A stretch of 50,491 nt of DNA, taken from positions 1-50,491 of the forward strand of contig NZ_JNIJ01000047.1 of the NCBI RefSeq assembly GCF_000701345.1. The letters run 5' to 3'. The translations under genes were made by a program, and so were the position numbers. The stretch comes from Bradyrhizobium sp. URHD0069. Its GTDB lineage: Bacteria > Pseudomonadota > Alphaproteobacteria > Rhizobiales > Xanthobacteraceae. The notes beneath the pieces were generated by a model. The model was not told the DNA's origin. It worked only from the letters and a program-made list of their open reading frames with translations, and did no database searches. The first letter of the stretch is position 1; every line of letters begins with the position of its first letter. This document shows, piece after piece, positions 35,928 to 44,136 of the stretch.

Positions 35928-36263
35928 CACTGACGAACCCTTTTCGCAGTCAAACCTTCCCGGCCACGGCCCCGTGATTGAGGCCGTCGTTGTCTTAATT
36001 GAGGCAGCAGGTTCACGCACCCTTCACCTTTCCGGTATCACCAAGGCCGTTCTGCCACGTCGACGGCTGCGTGCAGGAAAACGCGTCTGGCGCAGGTGCC
36101 GAGCCAATAGCCGAACTGCGGCGACGCGTTACGAAAGGGCCCCTCGAAGCCGACCAGCGCTCCTGACGCTGCATCGCTCTGCGCATACGGCAGCTTGTCG
36201 AGAAGCGCAGGACACGATACCCGGAAGGTCAAGTCGAAACAGCCGCGCATTCCCGGGGAGGAT
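35928..36263. other. Divergent spacer between ctpA and the hydroxy-acid oxidase
   Basis: 336 bases with both promoters expected inside. An 82-codon minus-strand frame (36038-36286) contains a well-formed stretch ASPQFGYWLGTCARRVFL, but it lacks a ribosome site and overlaps the start of the oxidase gene. It is left as a possible fragment. No clear dyad was found. Confidence 0.3.
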
Positions 36264-37397
36264 ATGATGAACGAAGCGACCCGCATCCCGCCGCTGACCG
36301 CTGAGCTCGGCGCTGATGGCGAAGAGTTCCAGAACCTTCACGAGTTCGTCCGGAAGGCGCGGGCCAACCTCAACCAGAATGCGTGGGATTATATCGTCGG
36401 CGCCGCCGAGACCGAGACCACCCTGCGCCGCAACCGCCTGGCGCTCGACGAAATCGCATTCCGGCCGCGCGTGCTGCGCAACGTCGCCAAGGTCGATCCA
36501 TCCGTCGAATTGTTCGGCCGCAAATTGCGCTTGCCGGTGATGCTCGGCCCGGTCGGCGCGCTCGAGATCTTCGATCCCGGCGCCGGCGCCAGCGTGGCGC
36601 GCGGCGCCGGGACCTTCGGCGCGGCCCATATGCTGAGTTCGGTGTCCGAGCCTGGCCTTGAGAACGTCGCCGAGGCCGCGCCCAGCGCGCTGCGCATCTT
36701 TCAGCTCTATGTCCGCGGCGGCGACGCCTTCGTCGAAGATTGTGTCAGCCGCGCCATCGCATGCGGATATTCCGCGTTCTGCCTGACGGTCGACACCGCA
36801 CATTACAGCCGGCGCGAACGCGACATCGCCAAGCGCTATGTCCGCGCCAGCCGTATCCGCGCCACCGGTGGCGATTTCCAGAAAGGGCTGGAATGGCGCA
36901 CCGTGAAGCTGATCAAGGATAAGTATAAAATCCCGCTGATCATCAAAGGCATCGCCACCGCGGAGGATGCTGCCATCGCGCTCGATCACGGAGTCGATTG
37001 GATCTATGTGTCAAATCATGGCGGACGCCAGCTCGATCATGGCCGCGGCGCCATGCATGTACTGCCGGAGATAACGGCTGCCGTCGCAGGCCGCGCCAAA
37101 ATCATAGTCGACGGCTCGTTCTGCCGCGGCACCGATATCGTCAAGGCAATCGCCTCCGGCGCCGATCTCGTCGGCATCGGCCGCCTGCAATGCTGGGCGC
37201 TTGCGGCTGCAGGTGAAGCCGGGATCGTCCGGATGCTGGAGCTGCTGGAGGATGAAGTGATCCGCTGCCTGGGACTGCTCGGCGTCACATCTTTCGGCGA
37301 GCTCGACAAATCCTATCTGCACGCGGCTGCCCCAACCAACCTGCCCGGTGTCTTCAGTGCTTTCCCGCTGCTTGACATCGAGCCGTATCGCTATTGA
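36264..37397 (+). CDS. FMN-dependent alpha-hydroxy-acid oxidase/dehydrogenase
   Basis: 377 residues from ATG 36264 with GGGGAGG close upstream (the second ATG at 36267 has better spacing). TIM barrel of the lactate dehydrogenase/glycolate oxidase/mandelate dehydrogenase family: NAWDYIVGAAETETTLRRN at the start (active-site Tyr position), the FQLYV strand, LTVDTAHYSRRERDI, LIIKGIATAEDA with the catalytic Lys, and SNHGGRQLDHGRG with the catalytic His. Substrate cannot be fixed. No export signal. It is divergent from ctpA. Confidence 0.88.
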   Translation: MMNEATRIPPLTAELGADGEEFQNLHEFVRKARANLNQNAWDYIVGAAETETTLRRNRLALDEIAFRPRVLRNVAKVDPSVELFGRKLRLPVMLGPVGALEIFDPGAGASVARGAGTFGAAHMLSSVSEPGLENVAEAAPSALRIFQLYVRGGDAFVEDCVSRAIACGYSAFCLTVDTAHYSRRERDIAKRYVRASRIRATGGDFQKGLEWRTVKLIKDKYKIPLIIKGIATAEDAAIALDHGVDWIYVSNHGGRQLDHGRGAMHVLPEITAAVAGRAKIIVDGSFCRGTDIVKAIASGADLVGIGRLQCWALAAAGEAGIVRMLELLEDEVIRCLGLLGVTSFGELDKSYLHAAAPTNLPGVFSAFPLLDIEPYRY

Positions 37398-37465
37398 GGG
37401 TTCGCGGCCGCACCAGGCGATATCCCTCGGTTGCTCCTCTCGCTCGTTTTTCGTACACCGCCGCG

Positions 37466-38095
37466 ATGACCCGCCCCCTGCTCTTTCCCGACGCCGCCGA
37501 CGCGCTGTTGTTCGATCTCGGCCGCGTGGTGCTCGATATCGACATCAACAAGGCGCTGGCGTGCTGGGCCGGTTACGCCGGTTGCGAGCCGGCAAATCTC
37601 GTCGGTCGGTTTACGCACGACGAAATCTATCAGCGTCACGAAAAAGGAGAAATCGATGACGCCGCATTCTTCGCCAGCCTCCGCGCGGCGCTCGGCGTCA
37701 ACCTGTCCGACGGCCAATTTCTTGAAGGGTGGAACGCGATTTTCGCCGGCGAGGTGCCTGGCATGGCCAAGCTGCTGGCGCGCGCCGCGCAGCACCTGCC
37801 GCTTTACGCCTTTTCCAACACCAACGGCGCCCACGTCGAACATTTCTCGCGTGCCTATGCCGGCGTGCTCGGCCATTTCCGCGAACTCTTTCTGTCGTCC
37901 ACCATGGGGCTTCGAAAACCGGACGCGGCAGCCTATGATCATGTGGTGAAAGCGATCGGCGTGCCGGCTAAGCGTATCGTGTTCTTCGACGATCTCGCCG
38001 AGAACATCGAAGGCGCCCGCGCCCGCGGATTGACCGCCGTTCACGTGACCTCGCCTCATGTTGTGGCTGAGGCGCTGGCCGCGCTCGGGATTTAG
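37466..38095 (+). CDS. HAD-superfamily hydrolase
   Basis: 209 residues from ATG 37466 (MTRPLLFPDAADALLFDLGRVVLDID). Motif I is LFDLGRVVLD, the DLG form of the YihX-like sugar phosphatase/haloacid dehalogenase group rather than DxD; motif II is near YAFSNTNGAH; motif III is the LRKPDAAAYDHV lysine; motif IV is VFFDDLAENIEGARA. A phosphatase acting on a small phosphorylated metabolite is likely. It ends 12 bases before moeA and may be co-transcribed with it. Confidence 0.88.
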   Translation: MTRPLLFPDAADALLFDLGRVVLDIDINKALACWAGYAGCEPANLVGRFTHDEIYQRHEKGEIDDAAFFASLRAALGVNLSDGQFLEGWNAIFAGEVPGMAKLLARAAQHLPLYAFSNTNGAHVEHFSRAYAGVLGHFRELFLSSTMGLRKPDAAAYDHVVKAIGVPAKRIVFFDDLAENIEGARARGLTAVHVTSPHVVAEALAALGI

Positions 38096-38107
38096 GAGTT
38101 TGTCGCC

Positions 38108-39316
38108 GTGGCACTGATGCCGGTTGCCGACGCGCTATCCGCGGTTCTCGACGGCGTCGAACCGTTGCCCGAGGAAATGGTCGCACTCGATGCCGCCCAC
38201 CACCGCGTACTGGCGCGCGACGTCGCGGCATTGCGCACCCAGCCGCCGCAGGCGATGTCGGCGATGGACGGCTATGCGGTGCGAGCAGCCGACGCATCCC
38301 ACGTCGCGGCCCGGCTCAAGGTGATCGGCGAGGTAGCGGCCGGCCGGCCGTTCGAAACCACGGTTGCCGCCGGCGAAGCGGTGCGGATTTTCACCGGCGG
38401 CGTGATCCCGGCGGGCGCCGACGCCGTCATCATCCAGGAAGATACCGTGGTTGAAGCTGGCGGTATCACGATCACGGAGGCTGCGATTGCCGGACGGCAC
38501 ATCCGCCCCGCCGGCATCGATTTTCGCGAAGGCGATGTCCTGTTGGCCCGCGGAACCCGCCTCACCGACCGCGATCTCTCGCTGGTCGCGGGCATGAATT
38601 ATCCCAGGCTTCCCGTCCGCCGGCGACCGAAGGTCGCGATCCTCGCTACCGGCGACGAGCTGGTGATGCCGGGCGCTATCCCGGGCCCTGGGCAGATCGT
38701 CTACTCCAACGGCTATGCGCTGCGGGCGCTGGCTAGCTCCGAAGGCGCCGAGACCATCGATCTCGGCATCGCTCCCGACAGCGTCGAGGCGACTACCGAA
38801 GGCATCCGCCGCGCTCGCGACAGCGGCGCCGATGTCCTCGTTACAACCGGCGGCGCCTCGGTCGGCGACCACGATCTGGTCAAGCGGTCGCTGGAGGGCG
38901 AAGGCGTCACCATAACGTTCTGGCGGATCGCGATGCGGCCGGGCAAGCCGATGATGCACGGACGGCTCGGCGCGATGCGGGTGATCGGCCTGCCCGGCAA
39001 TCCCGTGTCGTCTTATGTCTGCGCCTTCCTGTTTCTGGTGCCGCTGATTCGTGCTTTGTCGGGGCGAACGGACGTCCATCACATCAGAGAGACGGCGTTA
39101 TTGGGACGCGATGTCGTCGCCAATGATGTGCGCGAGGACTACTTGCGCGCACGCATCGAGGCGCGCGAAGGCGTCCTGACCGCCACGCCCGTCAACCATC
39201 AGGACAGTTCGCTGCTTGGAAATCTCGCTGCGGCGCAGGCACTTGTGATCCGCCCACCGCTCGCGCCTGCGGCCATCGCCGGATCGGCTTGCGATATCCT
39301 GCGGCTTCCGGTCTGA
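38108..39316 (+). CDS. moeA: Molybdopterin molybdotransferase
   Basis: Inserts molybdate into adenylylated molybdopterin. 402 residues. The start is GTG 38108 with GGAG nine bases upstream; an ATG three codons in is the alternative. Motifs: SAMDGYAVRA, RIFTGGVIPAGADAVIIQED, ILATGDELVMPG, VTTGGASVGDHD, MRPGKPM and VIGLPGNPVSS. Its partner moaC is upstream at 33488, separated by the ctpA block. lexA follows. Confidence 0.97.
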   Translation: MALMPVADALSAVLDGVEPLPEEMVALDAAHHRVLARDVAALRTQPPQAMSAMDGYAVRAADASHVAARLKVIGEVAAGRPFETTVAAGEAVRIFTGGVIPAGADAVIIQEDTVVEAGGITITEAAIAGRHIRPAGIDFREGDVLLARGTRLTDRDLSLVAGMNYPRLPVRRRPKVAILATGDELVMPGAIPGPGQIVYSNGYALRALASSEGAETIDLGIAPDSVEATTEGIRRARDSGADVLVTTGGASVGDHDLVKRSLEGEGVTITFWRIAMRPGKPMMHGRLGAMRVIGLPGNPVSSYVCAFLFLVPLIRALSGRTDVHHIRETALLGRDVVANDVREDYLRARIEAREGVLTATPVNHQDSSLLGNLAAAQALVIRPPLAPAAIAGSACDILRLPV

Positions 39317-39375
39317 GCTCTCGCGGCAGGTTCTGACTAAATCTGTCTTCGTTGACGAGAAATTAAGTGGTTGCG

Positions 39376-39390
39376 GAACACATATGGAAC
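39376..39390. promoter_or_regulatory. LexA operator (SOS box) 1, GAAC-N7-GAAC
   Basis: GAAC ACATATG GAAC, an exact match to the direct-repeat SOS box of alphaproteobacteria (GTTC-N7-GTTC on the other strand). It is 167 bases before the lexA ATG. Autoregulation of lexA is the expected role. Confidence 0.85.
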
Positions 39391-39401
39391 ATATAGTGTA
39401 T

Positions 39402-39416
39402 GTTCATGATTTGTTT
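39402..39416. promoter_or_regulatory. Second, weaker LexA half-match, GTTC-N7-GTTT
   Basis: GTTC ATGATTT GTTT, one mismatch to the same consensus in the opposite direction, centred 26 bases from box 1. Two boxes around the promoter would allow tighter repression. Lower confidence than box 1. Confidence 0.45.
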
Positions 39417-39439
39417 CGAGTACTGGTGTCTATGAATGG

Positions 39440-39518
39440 GAGTCTCCCGATTTCCAAATCCTATCGCTCGAAGCGTTCGATTTGGAGTCTCGAATTTCCT
39501 TTTCGGATGGCGAGTCTC
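39440..39518. promoter_or_regulatory. Cluster of three GAGTCTC (GANTC) sites in the lexA leader
   Basis: GAGTCTC occurs at 39440-39446, 39485-39491 and 39512-39518, each followed by similar text (CGATTTCC, GAATTTCC, GGAATCG). GANTC is the target of the CcrM cell-cycle methylase of alphaproteobacteria. The repeats lie between the SOS boxes and the lexA ATG. Confidence 0.4.
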
Positions 39519-39556
39519 GGAATCGAACGGCACTGTCAAACTGGGGATTGGTCGAG

Positions 39557-40258
39557 ATGCTTACGCGCAAACAATATGAACTCCTGCGATTCATCAGCGA
39601 GCGGCTGAAGGAATCCGGCGTTCCGCCCTCCTTCGATGAGATGAAGGACGCGCTGGATCTGCGCTCGAAGTCCGGTATTCACCGCCTCATCACCGCGCTG
39701 GAAGAGCGTGGCTTCATTCGCCGCCTGCCCAACCGCGCCCGCGCCATCGAGGTGATCAAGCTTCCGGAGCTTTCGACCGGCGGCAACGGCCGGCGGGGCT
39801 TCACCCCCAGCGTCATCGAAGGCACGCTTGGCAAGGTTCGCAGCTCCAGCGTCGGTTACGAGGACGACGGCAGCCGTTCGGTTGCCGTGCCGGTAATGGG
39901 CCGCATCGCCGCCGGCACACCGATCGAGGCGCTGCAGACCCGCAGTCACAACATCAGCGTGCCGCCGGACATGCTCGGTTCCGGCGAGCACTACGCCCTC
40001 GAGGTGCGCGGCGATTCCATGGTGGACGCCGGGATCCTCGATGGCGACATGGCGCTGATCCAGCGCAACGAGACCGCCGAGACCGGCGATATCGTGGTGG
40101 CGCTGATCGATGAGGAGGAAGCAACCTTGAAGCGCTTCCGGCGCCGCGGCGCCTCGATTGCCCTGGAGCCGGCCAACACATCCTATGAAGTCCGCATCCT
40201 GCCGCCGAACCGGGTAAAGATTCAGGGCAAGCTGATCGGGCTTTATCGGAAATACTGA
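39557..40258 (+). CDS. lexA: LexA repressor
   Basis: SOS repressor. 233 residues from ATG 39557 (MLTRKQYELLRFISERLKESG); an upstream in-frame TTG is not needed. N-terminal winged helix-turn-helix (1-~68), hinge, and S24-type self-cleaving domain: scissile A119-G120 in GRIAAGTPIEA, Ser154 in RGDSMVDAGILDGD, Lys192 in EEATLKRF. Intact. Two SOS boxes upstream support autoregulation. comEC is the convergent neighbour in related genomes; here three small genes lie between. Confidence 0.97.
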   Translation: MLTRKQYELLRFISERLKESGVPPSFDEMKDALDLRSKSGIHRLITALEERGFIRRLPNRARAIEVIKLPELSTGGNGRRGFTPSVIEGTLGKVRSSSVGYEDDGSRSVAVPVMGRIAAGTPIEALQTRSHNISVPPDMLGSGEHYALEVRGDSMVDAGILDGDMALIQRNETAETGDIVVALIDEEEATLKRFRRRGASIALEPANTSYEVRILPPNRVKIQGKLIGLYRKY

Positions 40259-40564
40259 GCGACGCGATCCAGGCAGGCAGCCCTTTCGCGCCGTCCCGAG
40301 GGCCGAAAACCGGGTCGTCGTACCATAGAAATCATCGTGTCGGTTTTCCTCAGCCGGCAGGTCGGCTCCCCGACTGGTTCGACGCGCACACGGCTGACGC
40401 GAAATCGGTCAAACATTAAAACGCATTTGTGATCGGGTTACCGGCCGGAGCCGCACATTTGCCAACAACCAAGCATAGGCTTGCGTGTTATTGTCACTCT
40501 GATAGGGGCCTGCGCCTCTAAGTAAAGCGGCGTGGGTTGGCTATCTCGAACGAGGAGCAATCCG
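40259..40564. other. Spacer after lexA
   Basis: 306 bases without a gene. It has a weak hairpin GAAAACCG...CGGTTTTC shortly after lexA and a small AGGGGC-CTGC-GCCTCT hairpin about 45 bases before the next gene; neither has a T-run. The right part should hold the promoter of the 139-residue protein. Nothing else is seen. Confidence 0.4.
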
Positions 40565-40984
40565 ATGTGTGACTATAGTCTGCACGCAGTAGCAACGCGC
40601 CCTGCCCAGGTTGGGGAAACGCTGATCACCACAACATTCCGCGGGACTTCGACTCGCGGCTTCGCGTCAGAAAGAGAGCCCGAGGTAGCGGTCTGCATGC
40701 TTCCCGGGACCGAACTGGCGTTCGCCGAAAACGTCAAATACGACAATCGGTGGATCTGGACCAAAGCCATCAATTTCCGGGTAGGAAAATTCGGCCAGAT
40801 CGATCCGGACGTTCCGCACCGTCACCATGATGCGATCGAATTTCCGGATGGAAGCAATGTGCTGGTGACGCAGCTCTGCGAGGGCCAGCGCGTGACCGTA
40901 CTGCAATTGCCGGTTCAGCAGGCTGCGGAGCACGCGCATCCGGCCGCTCACACGCCCGCGCCGACTTCGGTCTCCGTTGATTGA
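40565..40984 (+). CDS. Conserved-type hypothetical protein
   Basis: 139 residues from ATG 40565 with GAGGAG upstream; a longer frame from 40532 is less likely. It opens MCDYSLHAVATRPAQVGETLITTTFRGT, has a conserved-looking GFASEREPEVAVCMLPGTELAF centre and FPDGSNVLVTQLCEGQRVTVLQLP, and ends in a His/Pro/Ala tail. Similar proteins are frequent in Bradyrhizobium (recalled) with no function assigned. No signal peptide. Confidence 0.75.
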   Translation: MCDYSLHAVATRPAQVGETLITTTFRGTSTRGFASEREPEVAVCMLPGTELAFAENVKYDNRWIWTKAINFRVGKFGQIDPDVPHRHHDAIEFPDGSNVLVTQLCEGQRVTVLQLPVQQAAEHAHPAAHTPAPTSVSVD

Positions 40985-41084
40985 GATGGTCGCGCAGACA
41001 TCCCCCGCCGGTTCCGCGCCGGCGGGGCACTGTCGCGCGGCAGCAATCGATTTTGCCCGCCCCGAGCCGTCGGCGGCGCGCACC

Positions 41085-41267
41085 ATGGGTCACCGACACG
41101 ATGCGCGGGCGGAAGAACTTGACAATTTGAAGCTGGCGCTGGCGACGTTTGCTTTACAGCTTGACGTCTTCGAAATGCGAACAAATGAATCGTTCAGGGC
41201 CGGCGTAAAGCCCCAAATTTCCGCCGGGGCGCCGGATGCCGGTCGCAGCGTCCAAAAGGAAAAATGA
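41085..41267 (+). CDS. Small hypothetical protein
   Basis: 60 residues from ATG 41085 (MGHRHDARAEELDNLKLALATFALQLDVFEMR). A single amphipathic helix with a heptad-like pattern is likely in the middle. No clear ribosome site. It ends three bases before the next small gene. Function unknown; moderately likely to be real. Confidence 0.45.
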   Translation: MGHRHDARAEELDNLKLALATFALQLDVFEMRTNESFRAGVKPQISAGAPDAGRSVQKEK

Positions 41268-41270
41268 TCG

Positions 41271-41516
41271 GTGGTCAATAAGATCACGTGGCAAAAAGCC
41301 GGACGCGTGACCGAGCCGGGCCGCTACATGTTCACGTTCGGGTGGCTCACCGTGACGGCAGAAGATCTCGCCGTCTGGCAGCAGTTCCCGAATGCGACGT
41401 TTACGCTCGTCCAAACGGCGGCGGCAACGGACGCCGGGGAGGAATTTCGGCTGGGCGCCTTCGACTTGGGCGAAAGTCGCTCGCTCAGTGATCTCAGTGA
41501 TCTCAGCGATCATTGA
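41271..41516 (+). CDS. Small hypothetical protein with repeated tail
   Basis: 81 residues from GTG 41271, with AAAAGGAAAAA upstream. ITWQKAGRVTEPGRYMFTFGWLTVTAEDLAVWQQFPNATFTLV is a compact beta-rich domain resembling a short orphan family common in Bradyrhizobium (recalled). The last residues SLSDLSDLSDH come from three tandem copies of a nine-base unit (CTCAGTGAT), so the tail has probably grown by slippage. It ends 15 bases before the end of comEC, which is convergent. Confidence 0.7.
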   Translation: MVNKITWQKAGRVTEPGRYMFTFGWLTVTAEDLAVWQQFPNATFTLVQTAAATDAGEEFRLGAFDLGESRSLSDLSDLSDH

Positions 41517-41531
41517 AGCAGCTTTTTTGAA

Positions 41532-43232
41532 TCACTCCTCCGCCTGCAGATCGGCTTCGGAAGGCGTCGCATCCATGGGTCGCCCGACCGCCGGGCGCGA
41601 CACGAGGGCTGTTTCGTCCTCCGCGGCGCCTGCGACCGCCGGCGACCACGGCCGATCGACGCCTTTTGGCCTGACAGCCACCACCGCAAATCCGTCACGG
41701 GTTCGCCGCAGCGCCAACGCGCCCTGCCTTCGCAAACGGTCCTGATCGATCACCGGACATGCCGGCGGTGCCTGCCTCGCGGTCACCACCAGCGCGGCCC
41801 GCTCGCAATCCTCAGCAAGCGCGTCAGGCCGCAGCGCCAGGGCGACAAGGGCGCCATCCGCCAGCTGCGTCACGCATCCCGCCTCGTCGCACGAGACGCC
41901 CTCTGCAAGCGCGGGATCCGCGGGCTGCCGCCCATCGGCATCAGCGGCCAGCCATTCCTTCAGCAGGAATGCGTCCTTGGCGGTGCGCATGAGGTGCAGG
42001 CGCCGGTCCTTGCCGCGGACCCCGACATTGTGGCCGTCGGCGGAAATCAGGACATCCGGCTGCGGCACCGCCAGCGCCCAGACCGCCGCAAGCATCAGCA
42101 CGGCCGCGCCGGACCAGCGCAGCGGCGTGCGCAATAGCCCGAGCAGGATGATGCCTACGCTCGCCGCGATCAGCGGGCCGATCCCGAAGGCCGCCATGCG
42201 GCCGATCGCGCCCGGTAATGCGGCGACCCATTGCGTCACCACGATCATCCAGTCGATGCCGACCCCCATGAGGCGCCAGAACACGCCGTCCAGGCCAAAG
42301 GGCATCGCGACCAGCCCGAGCAGGCCCGCCGGCATGACCACTGCCGACACCACAGGCATCGCCGCCAGGTTGGCGAGCAGGCCATAGGGCGTCACGCGAT
42401 GGAAATGGAAGGCGGCATAGGGTGTCGTCGCCAGCCCCGCCACCAGCGACGCCAGCGCCAGCATCGCGATCTCCCGTCCGCCCCATAGCGCGACGCGGGC
42501 GGTCGCCGAGTCATCCGGCGCGGCAAACAGACGGGGCATACCGATCTGCACCAGGGCCACCAGACCCAGCGTTGCGGCGAACGACATCTGGAAGCTCGGA
42601 TGCACCAGGGCTTCAGGCGCGATCGTGAGTACGATCATTGCCGCCACCGCGAGGGTGCGAAATGTCACGGCGCGGCGATCGACCATGACGGCGATCAACA
42701 CCACCGCCGTCATGAAGAACGAGCGCTGGGTCGCGACCTCGGCGCCGGAGAGCAGGAGATAGAAGGCGGCGGCGGCAAGCGCAGCGGCGGCCGACCATTT
42801 CTTGATCGGAAAGCTGACGGTCAGCCCCGGGATCAGCGCCAGCAGCGCGCGCACCGCAAAGAACACGACGCCGGCGACCACGGCCATGTGATATCCGGAG
42901 ATCGAGAGCACGTGTCCGAGCCCGGAGATGAACATCGCATCGTTGACCGGCGGAGAGATCGCGTCACGGCGGCCCGTCAGCAAGGCGGTCGCGATCGCGC
43001 GCTGATCGCCATCGAGCGCCGTTCGTATTCGCGCATCGATCGCATCGCGCAAGCCTTGCATGAATGCCGCATAGCGCAGCGACAACCCGCCGCTGCCAGG
43101 AGCCTCCACGGTCTTGATCGCGCCCATCACGAAACCGGACGCGCCGATGCCAGCAAAATACATGTCGCGGCCGAAATCGTAGCTGCCGGGCCGCATTGGC
43201 GCGAGCGGCGGCTGCAGCCGCTGATATATCAA
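41532..43232 (-). pseudogene. comEC: ComEC/Rec2 DNA-uptake channel gene, 5' truncated
   Basis: The surviving 566 codons encode the competence channel domain (FISGLGHVLSISGYHMAVVAG through many membrane helices) and a C-terminal soluble part (PQPDVLISADGHNVGVRGKDRRLHLM). Homology starts at RLQPPLAPMRPGSYDFGRDMYFAGIGASGF, which in intact rhizobial proteins is ~180-200 residues in, after the first membrane helices and the OB-like domain. Directly before it the frame meets a stop (TAG TTG ATA...) in an AT-rich stretch. The only start is that TTG, without a ribosome site. So the gene has lost its promoter and N-terminus and is likely non-functional. In relatives gltX would lie beyond (recalled); it is absent here. 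Confidence 0.85.
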
Positions 43233-43268
43233 CTAACCAATGGAATTTGTTATATAATTTTTTGAATA
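43222..43268. other. AT-rich junction at the comEC break
   Basis: About 47 bases of very high A+T (including ATATATCAACTAACC and TTATATAATTTTTTGAATA) interrupt GC-rich DNA exactly where comEC homology ends. A perfect TATAAT lies at ~43252-43257. It marks a recombination or insertion point, or an imported promoter facing right. Confidence 0.6.
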
Positions 43269-43270
43269 CC

Positions 43271-43498
43271 ATGGCCACCCCACAAACCAACCCACAAATT
43301 GCCGGGCTGCCTTGTCCGATTCCGCCGATTGCAATCCCGGGAAGAGGTTTCGTCGGCCAAGCAGCCACGAAACGATTTGGCCTCATCGACAAAGCCGGTT
43401 TTAGGGCCCCGCGAAGGCATCCCGAAACCGATGCCTGGTATCACCATCCTCGATCAAACAACGGGGATCGATCATGTGGGACGTCATCATCAGCTTAA
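43271..43498 (+). CDS. Possible small protein right of the junction
   Basis: 75 codons, MATPQTNPQIAGLPCPIPPIAIPGRGFVG..., starting 14 bases after the TATAAT-like box. It is Pro/Gly-rich and has no recognised family or ribosome site. It overlaps the next candidate in another frame. Weak. Confidence 0.2.
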   Translation: MATPQTNPQIAGLPCPIPPIAIPGRGFVGQAATKRFGLIDKAGFRAPRRHPETDAWYHHPRSNNGDRSCGTSSSA

Positions 43499-43572
43499 TT
43501 TACCGCGAGTTCTGCAAGAAATCTTTGACCGACATGCGAAAGCACCGATGGAATATCGCAACGGCCGGCTGA
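43474..43572 (+). CDS. Possible 32-residue protein
   Basis: ATG 43474 to TGA 43570-43572: MWDVIISLIYREFCKKSLTD followed by MRKHRWNIATAG. It has a hydrophobic start and a basic second half, with GGGGAT nine bases upstream. It is followed after 17 bases by copy 1 of the hairpin repeat. Short, so uncertain. Confidence 0.35.
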   Translation: MWDVIISLIYREFCKKSLTDMRKHRWNIATAG

Positions 43573-43589
43573 CTCGCCTTCTGGCGCCC

Positions 43590-43616
43590 TCACCTCTCAT
43601 CGTCCGGATGATGCCG
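43590..43616. repeat. Recurring hairpin repeat, copy 1
   Basis: TCACCTCTCATCGTCCGGAT followed by GATGCCG. It contains TCATC-GTCCG-GATGA, a five-base stem. Related copies are at 46901-46927 and 47403-47421, each just after a small gene. Confidence 0.75.
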
Positions 43617-43648
43617 CCGCGAGCGGGGGCTGAAAGGATTGGAGTTCG

Positions 43649-43674
43649 GGAACGAATGCCGCTCGCGCTTCATT
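43649..43674 (+). promoter_or_regulatory. Weak EcfG-type promoter candidate
   Basis: GGAAC-N17-CATT, one mismatch to the GGAAC-N16/17-CGTT consensus of the general-stress sigma factor EcfG. It lies 18 bases before the ATG of the 71-residue protein, so any leader would be very short. Confidence 0.25.
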
Positions 43675-43692
43675 GTTTCCGCGGAGGCGGAG

Positions 43693-43908
43693 ATGTCCGA
43701 CCGACAGCGCGAGATTTACCACAGCGAGAACGGCGACAGGTGGTTCCTCTGTCGCGACGACAATGGACGTGTTTTCGTGTTGCACAAAGCCAACGTGTCT
43801 TCCGGCGGAACGGCGACCAAAATCGAGCTCGAAGACTTTCTCGGAAGAGGCAAAGCCAGCCCCGAGCATCAAGCCCTTTCCCGCCTGATCGGTAGTCTCG
43901 TCGACTAA
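43693..43908 (+). CDS. Small conserved-type hypothetical protein
   Basis: 71 residues from ATG 43693 with GGAGGCGGAG directly upstream. MSDRQREIYHSENGDRWFLC, then a beta-rich RDDNGRVFVLHKANVSSGGTATKIELEDFLGRG and a helical SPEHQALSRLIGSLV. Close relatives are numerous in Bradyrhizobium (recalled), all without function. Cytosolic. Confidence 0.72.
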   Translation: MSDRQREIYHSENGDRWFLCRDDNGRVFVLHKANVSSGGTATKIELEDFLGRGKASPEHQALSRLIGSLVD

Positions 43909-43984
43909 GCCCGGTTGTTGGTGACGTGCACCGGGCCCAGTGGTGCTGGTGATTGACCTGTAAAGAGTACCGAGCCTTGAGACG

Positions 43985-44116
43985 ATAATCTATCCGGGGG
44001 CCAGTCCTGATGTCATCCGTGAAACGAAGTTCCGGTCACGGGAGGCCGCCGTTGCCGCCTGCATTGAGGAAATCAAGAACGGGATCGAGAGAAGCCGGCA
44101 CGCCCGTAGGCTATGA
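43985..44116 (+). pseudogene. Fragment of a small protein without a start codon
   Basis: A 43-codon frame, IIYPGASPDVIRETKFRSRE then AAVAACIEEIKNGIERSRHARRL and TGA, reads like a real protein tail. Upstream in frame there is only a TAA at 43970-43972 and no ATG, GTG or TTG. It is probably a truncated gene; a small base change could also have destroyed its start. Confidence 0.4.
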
Positions 44117-44136
44117 CCCCTGCGGCATCACGACGT

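Noticed and set aside
36038..36286. 82-codon minus-strand frame with a protein-like stretch
   Set aside because: No ribosome site and it overlaps the start of the hydroxy-acid oxidase; kept only as a remark in the spacer entry.
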